A stretch of 64,000 nt of DNA from Flavobacterium pectinovorum (GTDB taxonomy: Bacteria > Bacteroidota > Bacteroidia > Flavobacteriales > Flavobacteriaceae). Under the pieces are notes generated by a model that worked only from the letters and a program-made list of their open reading frames with translations, did no database searches and was not told the origin of the DNA. Positions 9,329 through 17,876 of the stretch are shown in pieces (position 1 is the stretch's first letter; every line of letters starts with the position of its first letter). A program made the position numbers and the translations under genes. Where the stretch lies: assembly GCF_900142715.1 (NCBI RefSeq), contig NZ_FRBX01000007.1, positions 319,640-383,639 on the forward strand. Reading direction: 5' to 3'.

Positions 9329-10054
9329 TTAATTTGAATGCAATGCTTCAAAATGTGCTTTTAATTCCGGGACACTTGCGTTTAATCTTGTTTCGCTGGT
9401 TCCGAAAGTCAATTCGTTTTTGCCTTGTTTTAACTGCTCAAAAATAGAAACAATGAAATCAGCTACACTTGGATGCGCGTTGTGTAAACCAACTCCGCCA
9501 AGATCTGTATTTAATGCAGGCGGAATAATTTCGATTACTTCAATGTTTTTTGCTTTCAATAAATGACGAAGCGATAGGGTAAACGAACGGAAAAATGCTT
9601 TGGTTGCCGAATAAACCGGAACTTTTGCAAATGGTGAAAATGCCAATCCCGAAGTTACGTTCATAACTGTTGAAAGTGATTTTAAATTGATGAAAAGCGA
9701 AGTTAAATGTAACGGAGCTTCTATATTAGTAGCAAGTTCATTTTTTGCACTTTCGAAGAAATTTGCGTCATCAACAGAAATCCAATTTTGAATTCCTGCA
9801 TTATTTACCAAAACATTCAAATCGCTGTGGTTTTCAGAAATCCATTCATAAAGAGCAATTCGTTCTTTTTCGCTCGATAAATCACAAACCTTTGTAATTA
9901 CGGTTGGAAATTTTGCTTTTACTTCATTTAAAACTGATTCTCTTCTTCCACAAATAATTACGGTGTTCTTTTCTTCAATAAATCTTTGTGTCAATCCAAG
10001 TCCGATGCCGCTTGCGCCACCGGTTATTAAAATTTTGTTGTTTGATAATTCCAT
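9329..10054 (-). CDS. short-chain dehydrogenase/reductase (DltE-like SDR)
   Basis: 241 residues. The glycine motif TGGASGIG is at about residues 11-18, followed by NNAGIQNW and the catalytic YSATK. The sequence VYSATKAFFRSFTLSLRHLL and the length recall the DltE/YdfG-like group of atypical SDR oxidoreductases. It lacks the strong C-terminal signature seen in the neighbouring SDR. Substrate unknown. A -7-like box (TACCTTTG) lies 27 bp upstream of its start, so it may be transcribed on its own. Confidence 0.92.
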   Translation of the reverse strand: MELSNNKILITGGASGIGLGLTQRFIEEKNTVIICGRRESVLNEVKAKFPTVITKVCDLSSEKERIALYEWISENHSDLNVLVNNAGIQNWISVDDANFFESAKNELATNIEAPLHLTSLFINLKSLSTVMNVTSGLAFSPFAKVPVYSATKAFFRSFTLSLRHLLKAKNIEVIEIIPPALNTDLGGVGLHNAHPSVADFIVSIFEQLKQGKNELTFGTSETRLNASVPELKAHFEALHSN

Positions 10055-10081
10055 TTTTTCTGATCTTTAAATTAATTAAGA

Positions 10082-10089
10082 CAAAGGTA
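10082..10089 (-). promoter_or_regulatory. candidate -7 box for the DltE-like SDR
   Basis: Reads TACCTTTG on the minus strand, a full match to TAnnTTTG, 27 bp before the start codon. The -33 element is not convincing. Confidence 0.4.
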
Positions 10090-10335
10090 GGAGTGAAGTA
10101 GAAATGGGGAGTTGTAAATATCAAACCGATGTTTGCGAAATTCAAATCAGAGGAAAATTAAATTCCAATTTTTTAAATTCCAAATTCCAATTTTAAAAAT
10201 CAGGTTTAGTCATTGCGAGATACGAAGCAATCTTACTCATATATCAACTAAAGTTTACAAGCGTGTAATTGAACGCGGATAACGCGGGTTCGCTTTGCGA
10301 AGACACGGATTATCGCGGATTTTTTTCTCAATTTG

Positions 10336-10412
10336 TGTCTTCCTGAGCGAAGTCGAAGGATCTCATGCTGAATCTATACAGTGTGTGTCCTTAGACTTCG
10401 CTCAGGAGGACA
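10336..10412. repeat. REP-like palindromic element
   Basis: Arms contain CTGAGCGAAGTCGAAGGA (10343-10360) and TCCTTAGACTTCGCTCAG (10388-10405), giving a ~25-bp imperfect stem around a 27-nt loop. It lies in the 413-bp gap between the AraC gene and the SDR. The rest of that gap holds AT-rich sequence and a short CGCGGAT-containing imperfect repeat near 10270-10320; I see no gene. The same core family recurs at 24401-24468. Confidence 0.75.
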
Positions 10413-10467
10413 TGCGTTGTGATAACGATTTGACATAAATCTAAAATCTAAACTCTACAATCTAAAA

Positions 10468-11391
10468 TTAGGTGCGAAAAGCCAGAGGCGTAATGGTTGT
10501 TTGCTTTTTAAAGAAGTTAGAAAAATGTGCCAGTTCTTCAAAACCAAGTGAATACGCAATTTCAGAAATATTCCAATCCGTTTGTTTTAAAAGAATTTTG
10601 GCTTCGTTTGTTAATCGGTTACTGATTAATTCTGTGGTTGTTTTTCCTGTATTTTCTTTTAAAACCTTATTTAAATGGTTGACATGAACGGATAATCTTT
10701 CTGCAAAATCTTTGGCCGTTCGTAGTTCTAATCGCTGATGCGGAGATTCTATAGGGAATTGTCTTTCAAGTAATTCTGCAAATAATGAGGAAACTCTCGC
10801 TGCTGAATTATGTTTAGAATAAAGTGCTGTTATGGGTTGTAATTTTTGTCCGAAGTGAATTAATTCAGCAACATAATTTCGAATTAGATCGTATTTATAA
10901 ACATAATCAGAATTGATTTCTTTTTGTATTTTATTGAAAATCAATTCGACTTCTAAAACTTCTTCATCTGTAAGCTGAAAAACAGGATATCCGTCTGAAG
11001 CAAAAATTGGAAGTTCATCGAGATCAATTCCGCTTTTATTTTTCGAAAGAAATTCACTGGTAAAAACACAAAATTGCCCAGCCTGATTGGTATCCTGCGG
11101 AACATAATTATACGGAATTTTTGGTGTAGCAAATAATAATCCCTGTTTTTCGATTTCGATTATTTTATCAGCATATTCAGATCTGTTTTTGCCTCGAATC
11201 AAACTTATTTTATAATAAGCCCTTCTGTCATAAGGCATAAACGATTTTCCCTGCATTCTTTCCAAAAGTTCTTTGATGTCGAAAATATTAAAATGACCGA
11301 TTTCTTTTTTTATGTCGTTGGGTAATAAAGAATTTGGTTCAACGGTTGAACCTTCGGTAATATCCTGATAAAATGAATCCAGAGTTTTCAT
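10468..11391 (-). CDS. AraC-family transcriptional regulator
   Basis: 307 residues. The N-terminal ~190 residues resemble the AraC-type ligand or cupin-like domain but lack an assignable ligand motif. The C-terminal ~100 residues form the two-helix-turn-helix AraC domain, with LSVHVNHLNKVLKENTGKTT and ISEIAYSLGFEELAHFSNFF. The effector is unknown. The downstream SDR genes on the same strand are the natural candidate targets. A good -7 box (TATATTTG) lies 20 bp upstream of the start. Confidence 0.93.
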   Translation of the reverse strand: MKTLDSFYQDITEGSTVEPNSLLPNDIKKEIGHFNIFDIKELLERMQGKSFMPYDRRAYYKISLIRGKNRSEYADKIIEIEKQGLLFATPKIPYNYVPQDTNQAGQFCVFTSEFLSKNKSGIDLDELPIFASDGYPVFQLTDEEVLEVELIFNKIQKEINSDYVYKYDLIRNYVAELIHFGQKLQPITALYSKHNSAARVSSLFAELLERQFPIESPHQRLELRTAKDFAERLSVHVNHLNKVLKENTGKTTTELISNRLTNEAKILLKQTDWNISEIAYSLGFEELAHFSNFFKKQTTITPLAFRT

Positions 11392-11410
11392 AAGGGTGAA
11401 TTGTAAAATT

Positions 11411-11418
11411 CAAATATA
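11411..11418 (-). promoter_or_regulatory. candidate -7 box for the AraC-family gene
   Basis: Reads TATATTTG on the minus strand, matching TAnnTTTG exactly, 19 bp before the start codon. No clear -33. Confidence 0.42.
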
Positions 11419-11441
11419 CGAAAAATATTTGCAGGATGGTT

Positions 11442-11740
11442 TTTTGCCACGAAGGCACTAAGGCACAAAGTTTATTTTGTTGGGATTTTGATTTTTGTAA
11501 TTATAAAGAAAGAAAAATAAAAAGAAGATTTAAGGTTTTATAGCTATTTTGATATAGCCCACGGTTTCAACCGTGGGAAACGTATTATTGAAACGTATTA
11601 TTGAAACGTATTATTGAAACGTATTCTAAAAATGTATTGTGAATGTATTGTGAATGTATTGTGCTCCAACGGTTGAAACCGTTGGCTATGTTTATATATT
11701 GTGTTTTTTAATTTTTGTGTCTTGGTCTCTTCGTGGCAAA
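11442..11740. repeat. nested inverted-repeat element with internal tandem repeats
   Basis: The outer inverted repeat is about 27 bp (starting TTTGCCACGAAG on the left, ending CTTCGTGGCAAA on the right) with four mismatches. Inside lie two perfect-stem palindromes, CCCACGGTTTCAACCGTGGG (11558-11577) and CCAACGGTTGAAACCGTTGG (11666-11685), themselves in inverted orientation. Between them are three copies of a 13-bp unit (AAACGTATTATTG, 11578-11616) and three of an 11-bp unit (AATGTATTGTG, 11631-11663). No reading frame is visible. The right arm abuts the stop codon of the gene at 11742. Confidence 0.8.
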
Positions 11741-11741
11741 C

Positions 11742-12302
11742 TCAAAACAAACTTCCCTGAATTAATTCTGGTTGTGAATTGCCATTAAAAGAAAAGGTAT
11801 CAATAACAAAAAACTGTTTTTTTATAGGATCAAATTCTCGTAAAACAATTTCACAGCACAAAAAATCAATATTAATTGTGGTAAAAAGCTGTGAAGCAAT
11901 TTTAAGATTTTCGGGAATTAATTTTCGACCAATAGACATATGTGGATCGTCGCTTTTTTTGAGTTTTAAAGGTTTTAAAGCTTCCTGAGTTTTTTTCATG
12001 ATCGGCTTTAGATGATTGGCTGAATGTTCATTTGGTGCGATGAAAAAAGCGCCATTTACATAAAATCCAAAATGATCTAAATTTACCTGAAAAGATGTAA
12101 ACGTATCGCAAATCTTAAAAAGCTTTTGTTTGTATTTTTCGATTTGAGTTTCATCAATAGTAAATTCGCAAATTGTAATATGTGCGACTGAATTGCAGCT
12201 GTTATACCAATCTATTTTGCTTTTTAAATAATCCTTCATCGTTTTGACAGCATCAATTACTTCTTGCGAAGGATAAATGGCAACCGAATATTTCTTTTCC
12301 AT
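11742..12302 (-). CDS. 2H phosphoesterase / 2'-5' RNA ligase-like protein
   Basis: 186 residues from the ATG at 12302. An upstream in-frame ATG at 12323 is less likely because a -7 box (TAAATTTG) overlaps it. The two hallmark H-x-T/S-x motifs are present: HITI near residue 41 and HMSI in the second half, as in the 2H (LigT/CPDase/YjcG-like) superfamily. These cytoplasmic proteins hydrolyse 2',3'-cyclic or related phosphodiesters in RNA or nucleotides; the exact substrate is not predictable. It lies 53 bp after the porin gene but probably has its own promoter. Confidence 0.85.
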   Translation of the reverse strand: MEKKYSVAIYPSQEVIDAVKTMKDYLKSKIDWYNSCNSVAHITICEFTIDETQIEKYKQKLFKICDTFTSFQVNLDHFGFYVNGAFFIAPNEHSANHLKPIMKKTQEALKPLKLKKSDDPHMSIGRKLIPENLKIASQLFTTINIDFLCCEIVLREFDPIKKQFFVIDTFSFNGNSQPELIQGSLF

Positions 12303-12320
12303 TTTGTGATTTGGTTTACA

Positions 12321-12328
12321 CAAATTTA
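12321..12328 (-). promoter_or_regulatory. candidate -7 box for the 2H phosphoesterase gene
   Basis: Reads TAAATTTG on the minus strand, matching TAnnTTTG, 18 bp before the chosen ATG at 12302. It supports the internal start. Confidence 0.42.
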
Positions 12329-12355
12329 GAATTTAAATTGAATGATTCTTTCAAA

Positions 12356-13723
12356 TCAGAATTTAAATTGAGCCGTCAAAGCTGCATAAAAATAATCTTT
12401 TCCTGTACCAACTTCTTTTAAGAATGAACCTGCATTAAACCAACCGCTTTCTAATGTAAAAGACAGAAAATCATTGGCAGTATAATCTAAATTAGAGATG
12501 AATTGTGAGCCTATAAAACGTTCTGTAGTTTCTTTTCCGGAATACAACAATTGCATATTTGGCGCATATAGGCCATCACTTATAGTTTGTCTCCAGAAAA
12601 TATCACAATCAAATCCGAGACCTAATTTTTCAGTTAAAGTAAAATTAATCGAAGGATGAATATCAATTAAATTTGACGGACCAATAAGGGCAACTAATCC
12701 AAAATAGGCGCCTCTTGGGTATAAGGGATTAAAGGTTTGTAAATGATTATCATCTGAATTTTTATCTCCTGAAATAATTTCTGTTTTAAGTCCGATTTCG
12801 GGATTAAATTTTACTTCTGAAAAAGTATAACAGGCAAAAGAGGAAAGTGTCCAGGCTGAGATTGTTTTTTGATTTAGGTTTCCGAATTGGTATAATCCTT
12901 CAAAATCATATTTCCAGTTTCCTTTGTTTTTCCAGATTCTTGTTCCGACAGACTGACGATTTTCTTCGCCAATGGCATCGTCAAAAACGGCTCTTTTTTT
13001 CCATAATCCTAAATAATATAAATCGATATTCTGGATAAAAGGCACTTTATGAACTACAGTATAACTTCCCCAGAATTGGGCATTTTCATTAAATTCATCG
13101 TTGAAAGTTCCTGTTTTATTGGCAATTGGATGTGTATAAAATGCATCTGTTTGCCAGTTGTTTTTTTTGTAAAATAATTTGACAGCATCAAAAGCAAGAC
13201 GACTGTTTGGACCTTCGCGAACTGCTATTAAACGCTGCGAACCATACGACATTTCCTGTCTTCCGGAACGCAATGTAAAACGTTCGTTTTCATTTTTAAT
13301 AAAATCAATGTCCAGAAATGCCTGGTGAAAGTCCAGTTCATTTTCATCAACCGGACTTGGATCTGTTTTACTGTTGGCTAAACTGCTTTGCAATTCAACA
13401 AATGTTCTGAAAATTCCCAAATGAATATCAGCATGAAGCAGATAACGGGAAAGTACATAACCGTCGCCTTCATCAGAGTCATCGCCCCATTTATCATTTA
13501 TGGTATAAGTATATTGCAATCTTGCTTCGCCGCCAATAGTAGCATAATAATTACTGTTTTGGCTCAGTGGAATATATTTGATTTTTTCGTACCAATCTCT
13601 GGTAGAATCTTTTAAATAAGTCAAATCATCGTCATATCGCAGCTTTTGAAAAACTGGTCTTTGCTGTGCATTTGCAGAAAAAATAATTCCCAAAAGCAAC
13701 AATAATCGGAATAACGTTTTCAT
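12356..13723 (-). CDS. outer-membrane porin, alginate-export (AlgE-like) family
   Basis: 455 residues with signal peptide MKTLFRLLLLLGIIFSANAQ. The mature protein alternates aromatic and polar residues and contains GRQEMSYGSQRLIAVREGPNSR, a block typical of alginate_exp-type beta-barrel porins. It ends in phenylalanine (AALTAQFKF), the usual outer-membrane barrel signature. It starts 6 bp after the amidohydrolase stop codon, so the two are one operon. It probably admits the substrate or exports the product of that enzyme. Alginate itself is not implied. Confidence 0.85.
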   Translation of the reverse strand: MKTLFRLLLLLGIIFSANAQQRPVFQKLRYDDDLTYLKDSTRDWYEKIKYIPLSQNSNYYATIGGEARLQYTYTINDKWGDDSDEGDGYVLSRYLLHADIHLGIFRTFVELQSSLANSKTDPSPVDENELDFHQAFLDIDFIKNENERFTLRSGRQEMSYGSQRLIAVREGPNSRLAFDAVKLFYKKNNWQTDAFYTHPIANKTGTFNDEFNENAQFWGSYTVVHKVPFIQNIDLYYLGLWKKRAVFDDAIGEENRQSVGTRIWKNKGNWKYDFEGLYQFGNLNQKTISAWTLSSFACYTFSEVKFNPEIGLKTEIISGDKNSDDNHLQTFNPLYPRGAYFGLVALIGPSNLIDIHPSINFTLTEKLGLGFDCDIFWRQTISDGLYAPNMQLLYSGKETTERFIGSQFISNLDYTANDFLSFTLESGWFNAGSFLKEVGTGKDYFYAALTAQFKF

Positions 13724-13729
13724 AGTAAT

Positions 13730-15514
13730 TTAGTTTTTTTGATATCCTCCAAAATAGTTTACCGGACTCCACTCCGGAATTGCTTTTGGAGTTGGTTGTG
13801 CAAATGTTCTAAAATCATTATCGGCATACACCACTTTTCCGTTTACAACAGTAAGTTCTGATTCGATGTTTAAGATTTTTTCTTCCGGCGTGTTGAAATA
13901 ATCGTCAGAAAGAATTGCGAAATCAGCCAGTTTATTTGCGGTAAGCATTCCGCGGTCTTTTTCTAAATTAATTAATTGAGCACTTCCGTAAGTAAATAAT
14001 TTAAGAGCAGCAGTTCTGTCCTGAATATTTTCGTCATTCATATATTTTAAACCGCCTAGAGTTTTTCCGGTTGTTAACCAATACAAACCTACCCACGGAT
14101 TGTAGCTGGCAACACGAGTTCCGTCGGTTCCCATTCCAACTTTGATTCCCATTTCAAGAATCTTTTTTAGCGGAACGGTGTTTGCAGCAGCCGTTTTTCC
14201 ATATCTTTTAATAAAACTTTCTCCCTGATAAGCCATTCTGTGCTGAATTGCCAAACCTCCGTTTAAAGCTTTAATACGTTTTAAATTTTCTACAGAAACC
14301 GTTTCTCCGTGATCGAAAAACCATAAAAGTCCGTTTAGCGGCGTTTCTTTATCAATTTCTTCAATAACGTTTAAGAAACGTGTAATACTTTCATTATAAG
14401 TAGCATGAATTCTAAATGGCCATCTGTTTTTAATTAATAATGACAAAACTTCTTTCAATTGACCTTCCATCGCAGGGCTTAATTCCGGTCTTGGTTTGTC
14501 AAAGTTTTCAAAATCTCCGGCACTCATTACCAGGTTTTCTCCGGCTCCCTGAGCGTGATATTCTACTTTATCTGTATCGTGATCGTCGCAGCCTTCGCCA
14601 ATTTCAACTGTGCTTACCCATTTTGTATAATCGTTAAGTTCGCTTCCTGCTTTTTGGGCAAATAAATAATAAGGCATTCTAATGGTAAGATCACTGTCTT
14701 TGCATAATCCGTTTGTTACGCCATAATCGTCAGGAAAGTTTTGAAACCCGCCGCCTGCATCAATAATTGCCGTTACTCCAAGACGATTCATTTCGGTCAT
14801 GAATTGTTTTGTTGAGTTTATTTTTTCTTCCGGAGATAACTCAGGAAGTTTTGAAAGTGTCGAGTATAAAATGAACGCATTTGGTTCGGCAACCAATAAT
14901 CCGGTTGGGTTTCCGCTGGCATCTTTTTCTACAAGTCCGCCATTTGGGTTTGGTGTATTTGCATCTATTTTTAAAGCTGTTAATCCGGCTTTATTAAGAT
15001 AAGCGTGTCCATACAAATGAAGAACAAAAGTTGGAACATCACCTGTTGCCTCGTTTATTTCTTCAAGAGTTGGTAGTCTTTTTTCTTCAAATTGATAAGC
15101 ATTCCACCCGCCAACAACACGAACCCATTGTCCTTTTGGAGTTCTTTGTGCCTGTTCTTTCAACATTGCCAAAGCTCTTTTTAAAGATCGAACGCCATCC
15201 CATCGCAATTCGGTATTAAAGAATCTTCCTCCACGGATAATATGCATATGAGAATCAAATATTCCGGGAATAATTACTTTTCCTTTTGCATCGATTACAG
15301 TGGTTTTTTTGTCTTTTAATTTTAAAATTTCACTGTTTTTTCCTGTTTTCAAAATTTTGCCATCGGCTACAGCCATAGCTTCAACAATTGTGTTTTTATC
15401 ATCCAAAGTGTGAATAACAGCATGATGAACGATAAGTGTGGCTTTTTTGCCTTGAGCGAAAATAGGCAACGAAATGATTAGTAAAAAGGCTAATATTCTG
15501 ATATTCAGTTTCAT
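13730..15514 (-). CDS. secreted amidohydrolase (Amidohydro_3 / YtcJ-like)
   Basis: 594 residues from the chosen ATG at 15514, which gives a signal peptide (MKLNIRILAFLLIISLPIFA). An ATG 51 bp upstream would add a poor leader that overlaps a hairpin. The HxH metal motif is in GIFDSHMHI, a third metal-ligand region follows (FRIHATYNES), and GMGTDGTRVASYNPW is the late conserved aspartate block. Family members hydrolyse amides, formamides or exo-amide bonds; the substrate is not predictable. It is co-transcribed with the porin downstream. A terminator-like hairpin at 15540-15572 sits 26 bp before the start codon. Confidence 0.92.
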   Translation of the reverse strand: MKLNIRILAFLLIISLPIFAQGKKATLIVHHAVIHTLDDKNTIVEAMAVADGKILKTGKNSEILKLKDKKTTVIDAKGKVIIPGIFDSHMHIIRGGRFFNTELRWDGVRSLKRALAMLKEQAQRTPKGQWVRVVGGWNAYQFEEKRLPTLEEINEATGDVPTFVLHLYGHAYLNKAGLTALKIDANTPNPNGGLVEKDASGNPTGLLVAEPNAFILYSTLSKLPELSPEEKINSTKQFMTEMNRLGVTAIIDAGGGFQNFPDDYGVTNGLCKDSDLTIRMPYYLFAQKAGSELNDYTKWVSTVEIGEGCDDHDTDKVEYHAQGAGENLVMSAGDFENFDKPRPELSPAMEGQLKEVLSLLIKNRWPFRIHATYNESITRFLNVIEEIDKETPLNGLLWFFDHGETVSVENLKRIKALNGGLAIQHRMAYQGESFIKRYGKTAAANTVPLKKILEMGIKVGMGTDGTRVASYNPWVGLYWLTTGKTLGGLKYMNDENIQDRTAALKLFTYGSAQLINLEKDRGMLTANKLADFAILSDDYFNTPEEKILNIESELTVVNGKVVYADNDFRTFAQPTPKAIPEWSPVNYFGGYQKN

Positions 15515-15539
15515 AATAATGGTTTTTATTGGATTTTGG

Positions 15540-15572
15540 GTAAAAAAAAGGCTGTGACTTAACACAGCCTTT
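15540..15572 (-). terminator. terminator-like hairpin in the leader of the amidohydrolase gene
   Basis: On the minus strand AAAGGCTGTG and CACAGCCTTT form a 10-bp perfect stem with a 6-nt loop, followed by a run of eight T. It lies after the isochorismatase gene (stop at 15750) and only 26 bp before the amidohydrolase ATG. It ends the upstream transcript or acts as an attenuator for the downstream genes. Confidence 0.7.
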
Positions 15573-15583
15573 CTTAGGTAGAT

Positions 15584-15744
15584 TTTAATTAAAAATTTAG
15601 AATTAAAAATTAAAAATGTTTAGTGTAATGGTTTTCTGTGGCGTTTTAAAATTTAAAAATCTATATTCTATATGTTTAAATTTTTTCACGGAGATTCGCA
15701 GATTTAGAGATTTTTAATTTTTAATTCCCAATTTTTAATTAAAA
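15584..15744. repeat. inverted-repeat element with ~34-bp AT-rich arms
   Basis: The left arm begins TTAATTAAAAATTTAG (15584) and the right arm at 15711-15744 is its near-exact reverse complement, with about three mismatches over 34 bp. The ~95-bp centre contains TTCGCAGATTT and TTTCACGG, shared with other spacers of this window. It sits between the isochorismatase and amidohydrolase genes. No gene inside. Confidence 0.7.
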
Positions 15745-15749
15745 AAGAA

Positions 15750-16439
15750 TTAATGTTTTAGCATTTCGTGAGCGTATTGTACACCAACACCGTATGCACC
15801 ACCGTATTTTTTAACAAGATCTGTAACGGCTACATAAGTTCCCTGACGTGCCCAGTCACGTTGTAATTCTAATAAATATTGTAATGAAGTTATTGGGTGA
15901 GCACCTGCCTGAACCATACGTGTTACAGCCATTTCGTGAGCTTCTTTAGAAACATCGCCACTTGCATCTGTAATAACATACACATCATAACCTTCGTTTA
16001 TTGCTGATAATGTTGGTCCTACGATACAAACACTTGTCCATAATCCTCCAAAAACGATTTTCTTTTTACCTTTTTCAGTAATTGCTTTGTGAGCAGGAAC
16101 ATCTTCCCAGGTATTCATTGAAGTACGATCGATGTAGTTTGAAGTTTTTTGTGGATAAAATTCTTCGATTTCTTTAAAAACGGGTCCGCTGAATGATTTT
16201 TCGGCAACAGTTGTAACAATTGTTGGAACTTTGAAGATTTTTGAAGCACCTGCAACTAAAGCTGTGTTATTTCTAAGCTGATCAATTGGAATGTTGCTTA
16301 CTGCAAATGCCATTTGGCTTTCATAATCAATAAGTACCAATGTATGGTTTGTTGGATCTAATAATGCCGGACTTGGTTTTTGTGCGAAACCTATAAAAGT
16401 TACAAATAATAAAGCTGCTGTTAAGATTAATTTTTTCAT
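15750..16439 (-). CDS. exported isochorismatase-family hydrolase (YcaC-like)
   Basis: 229 residues from ATG at 16439, which gives a signal peptide (MKKLILTAALLFVTFIGFAQ). The longer in-frame start 51 bp upstream would bury it. Residues matching the cysteine-hydrolase triad are visible: Asp in VLIDYESQM, Lys in EKGKKKIVFGG, and Cys in WTSVCIVG. The sequence resembles YcaC-like hydrolases of unknown substrate rather than true isochorismatase. Export to the periplasm is unusual for the superfamily. It is on the same strand as the amidohydrolase-porin pair, which is also exported, but a terminator-like hairpin lies between them. Confidence 0.88.
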   Translation of the reverse strand: MKKLILTAALLFVTFIGFAQKPSPALLDPTNHTLVLIDYESQMAFAVSNIPIDQLRNNTALVAGASKIFKVPTIVTTVAEKSFSGPVFKEIEEFYPQKTSNYIDRTSMNTWEDVPAHKAITEKGKKKIVFGGLWTSVCIVGPTLSAINEGYDVYVITDASGDVSKEAHEMAVTRMVQAGAHPITSLQYLLELQRDWARQGTYVAVTDLVKKYGGAYGVGVQYAHEMLKH

Positions 16440-16581
16440 GATAATTAAATTTTGTTGTTGATAAATGGTTTTTTTAAAATTATTTTGCATTTGATTTTCA
16501 ACGTCTTACATTCAAATGGAATGCCTTATTTCTAAAACGTTGATTTTAAAAGGTTTTTCAAAAAAGGCAATAAAGATTTTA

Positions 16582-16593
16582 ACGATATATCGT
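16582..16593. promoter_or_regulatory. 12-bp palindrome ACGATATATCGT, possible operator
   Basis: A perfect palindrome lies between the small receiver-like gene and the isochorismatase-like gene, with a related half site (TACGATATTTA) near 16619. Its position upstream of the isochorismatase-like gene fits an operator, but this is pattern only. Confidence 0.3.
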
Positions 16594-16667
16594 CAATTTA
16601 ACATTGGATATTCGTGAATACGATATTTAAAGCTTTTAGTGAATTTTGAAAAGGAAATTTTTGGTGC

Positions 16668-16982
16668 CTAAATTTTTCCTTTAAGATATAATCGGTGTTG
16701 TATTTCGGATTTTAATAAGCCGCTTCCGCCACCAAAATGTTCAATTACTTCTACTTCTGGCTGATGTTTTAAACAAAAAGAAGTAAACTCTTTTTCGACA
16801 TGATCTTCGATTCCGGAACTCAACAGAACAATATCGATTTTGTTGTTTAGAAAATATTTTTGAGCAATTTCTTCATCGTTGAAACTTACTCCATTCCAAT
16901 TCTCATTTGCGTTTACAAGTCGAAGTAAAATTGGTAAGATTTCTTCGTTTTTTCCGAGTATTAAAAATTCTAATATTTTCAT
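16668..16982 (-). CDS. small receiver-like protein of unknown function
   Basis: 104 residues, no signal peptide. The pattern MKILEFLILGKNEEILPILL, then NNKIDIVLLSSGI, then PEVEVIEHFGGGSGLL, resembles the alpha/beta fold of a CheY-like receiver, but no phospho-acceptor Asp is obvious at the end of beta-3 (LLSSG). It would therefore be a degenerate receiver if the fold guess is right. I do not recognise a named family. Its upstream region, with the -7 box TACATTTG 20 bp before the ATG, is present in five tandem copies (16990-17580). Confidence 0.7.
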   Translation of the reverse strand: MKILEFLILGKNEEILPILLRLVNANENWNGVSFNDEEIAQKYFLNNKIDIVLLSSGIEDHVEKEFTSFCLKHQPEVEVIEHFGGGSGLLKSEIQHRLYLKGKI

Positions 16983-16989
16983 GATTCAG

Positions 16990-17580
16990 TAATTTATTTT
17001 ACAAATGTAGAAGTTAAAAAGATTATGATAACTTAATCTAGAACAAGAACTTAAATTTTTATTTTAATTGTTTTTTTAAGAATTAAGAATCACCAATTTT
17101 TCTAAGAACTACTAATTTATTTTACAAATGTAGCAGTTAAAAAGAGGGTGATAACTTAACCTAGGACAAGAACTAATTTTTTGTTTTAATTGTCTTTTTT
17201 AAGAATTAAGAATCATCAATTTTTCTAAGAACTACAAATTTATTTGACAAATGTAGCAGTTAAAAAGAAGGTGATAACTTAACCTAGGACAAGAACTAAT
17301 TTTTTGTTTTTAATTGTCTTTTTTAAGAATTAAGAATCATCAATTTTTCTAAGAACTACTAATTTATTTGACAAATGTAGCAGTTAAAAAGAGTGTGATA
17401 ACTTAACCTAGAACAAGAACTAAAATTTTGTTTTTAATTTCTTTTTAAGAATTAAGAATTATCAATTTTTCTAAGAACTACATATTTATTTTACAAATGT
17501 ATAAGTGAAAGAGATCTTGATGACTTAATCCAGGACAAGAAAAAAATCTAAAATTTTTAATTGTTGATTTCTTAAGAATG
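16990..17580. repeat. ~123-bp tandem repeat, five copies, each carrying a TACATTTG box
   Basis: The landmark ACAAATGTA occurs at 17001, 17124, 17247, 17371 and 17493, giving periods of 123, 123, 124 and 122 bp. Each unit also holds GATAACTTAA, GACAAGAA and TTAAGAATTAAGAAT or close variants. The three middle copies are most alike; the fifth is the most diverged. On the minus strand every copy reads TACATTTG, a perfect -7 promoter box. The first copy lies directly in front of the receiver-like gene. No copy is coding. The units are too long and unspaced for CRISPR. Confidence 0.9.
17002..17009 (-). promoter_or_regulatory. -7 box of the receiver-like gene (first of five copies)
   Basis: Reads TACATTTG on the minus strand, 19 bp before the ATG at 16982. 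The same 8-mer recurs at 17125-17132, 17248-17255, 17372-17379 and 17494-17501. The -33 region is weak. Confidence 0.5.
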
Positions 17581-17870
17581 AAAAATGTAGAATATTAATA
17601 AAGAAGATCTTAGCATCTTAGAACCTTAGCCACTTAGTAACTTTCTTTTTAAATAATGTTAGAATGAGGAAAGCCGTAAGCTATTTTAAAAAGTAGCTTG
17701 TAGCTTTGCGCCGTGAAAGTAAGGATAAGTGAGTTTTTGACTTTTTACATATCTCTTACTTTTATATTACAGTGTTTTTTGGAAAAAACAAGTTTAGTTA
17801 AGACAAAATTTGACAAATCATTGATCGTGGTCGTTGTATCAATTTGAAAATAAATACAATACTGTCTAAT
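17581..17870. other. non-coding spacer with an 8-bp CTTAG microrepeat
   Basis: CTTAG occurs four times at an exact 8-bp period (17609, 17617, 17625, 17633). A small hairpin (AAGCTA...TAGCTT) lies near 17670-17695. I see no credible reading frame and no tRNA. A plus-strand terminator follows at 17877, so a short untranslated RNA is possible. Confidence 0.4.
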
Positions 17871-17876
17871 TTTTAT

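Noticed and set aside
16990..17580. Possible CRISPR array
   Set aside because: Units of ~123 bp are contiguous without unique spacers and no cas gene is near.
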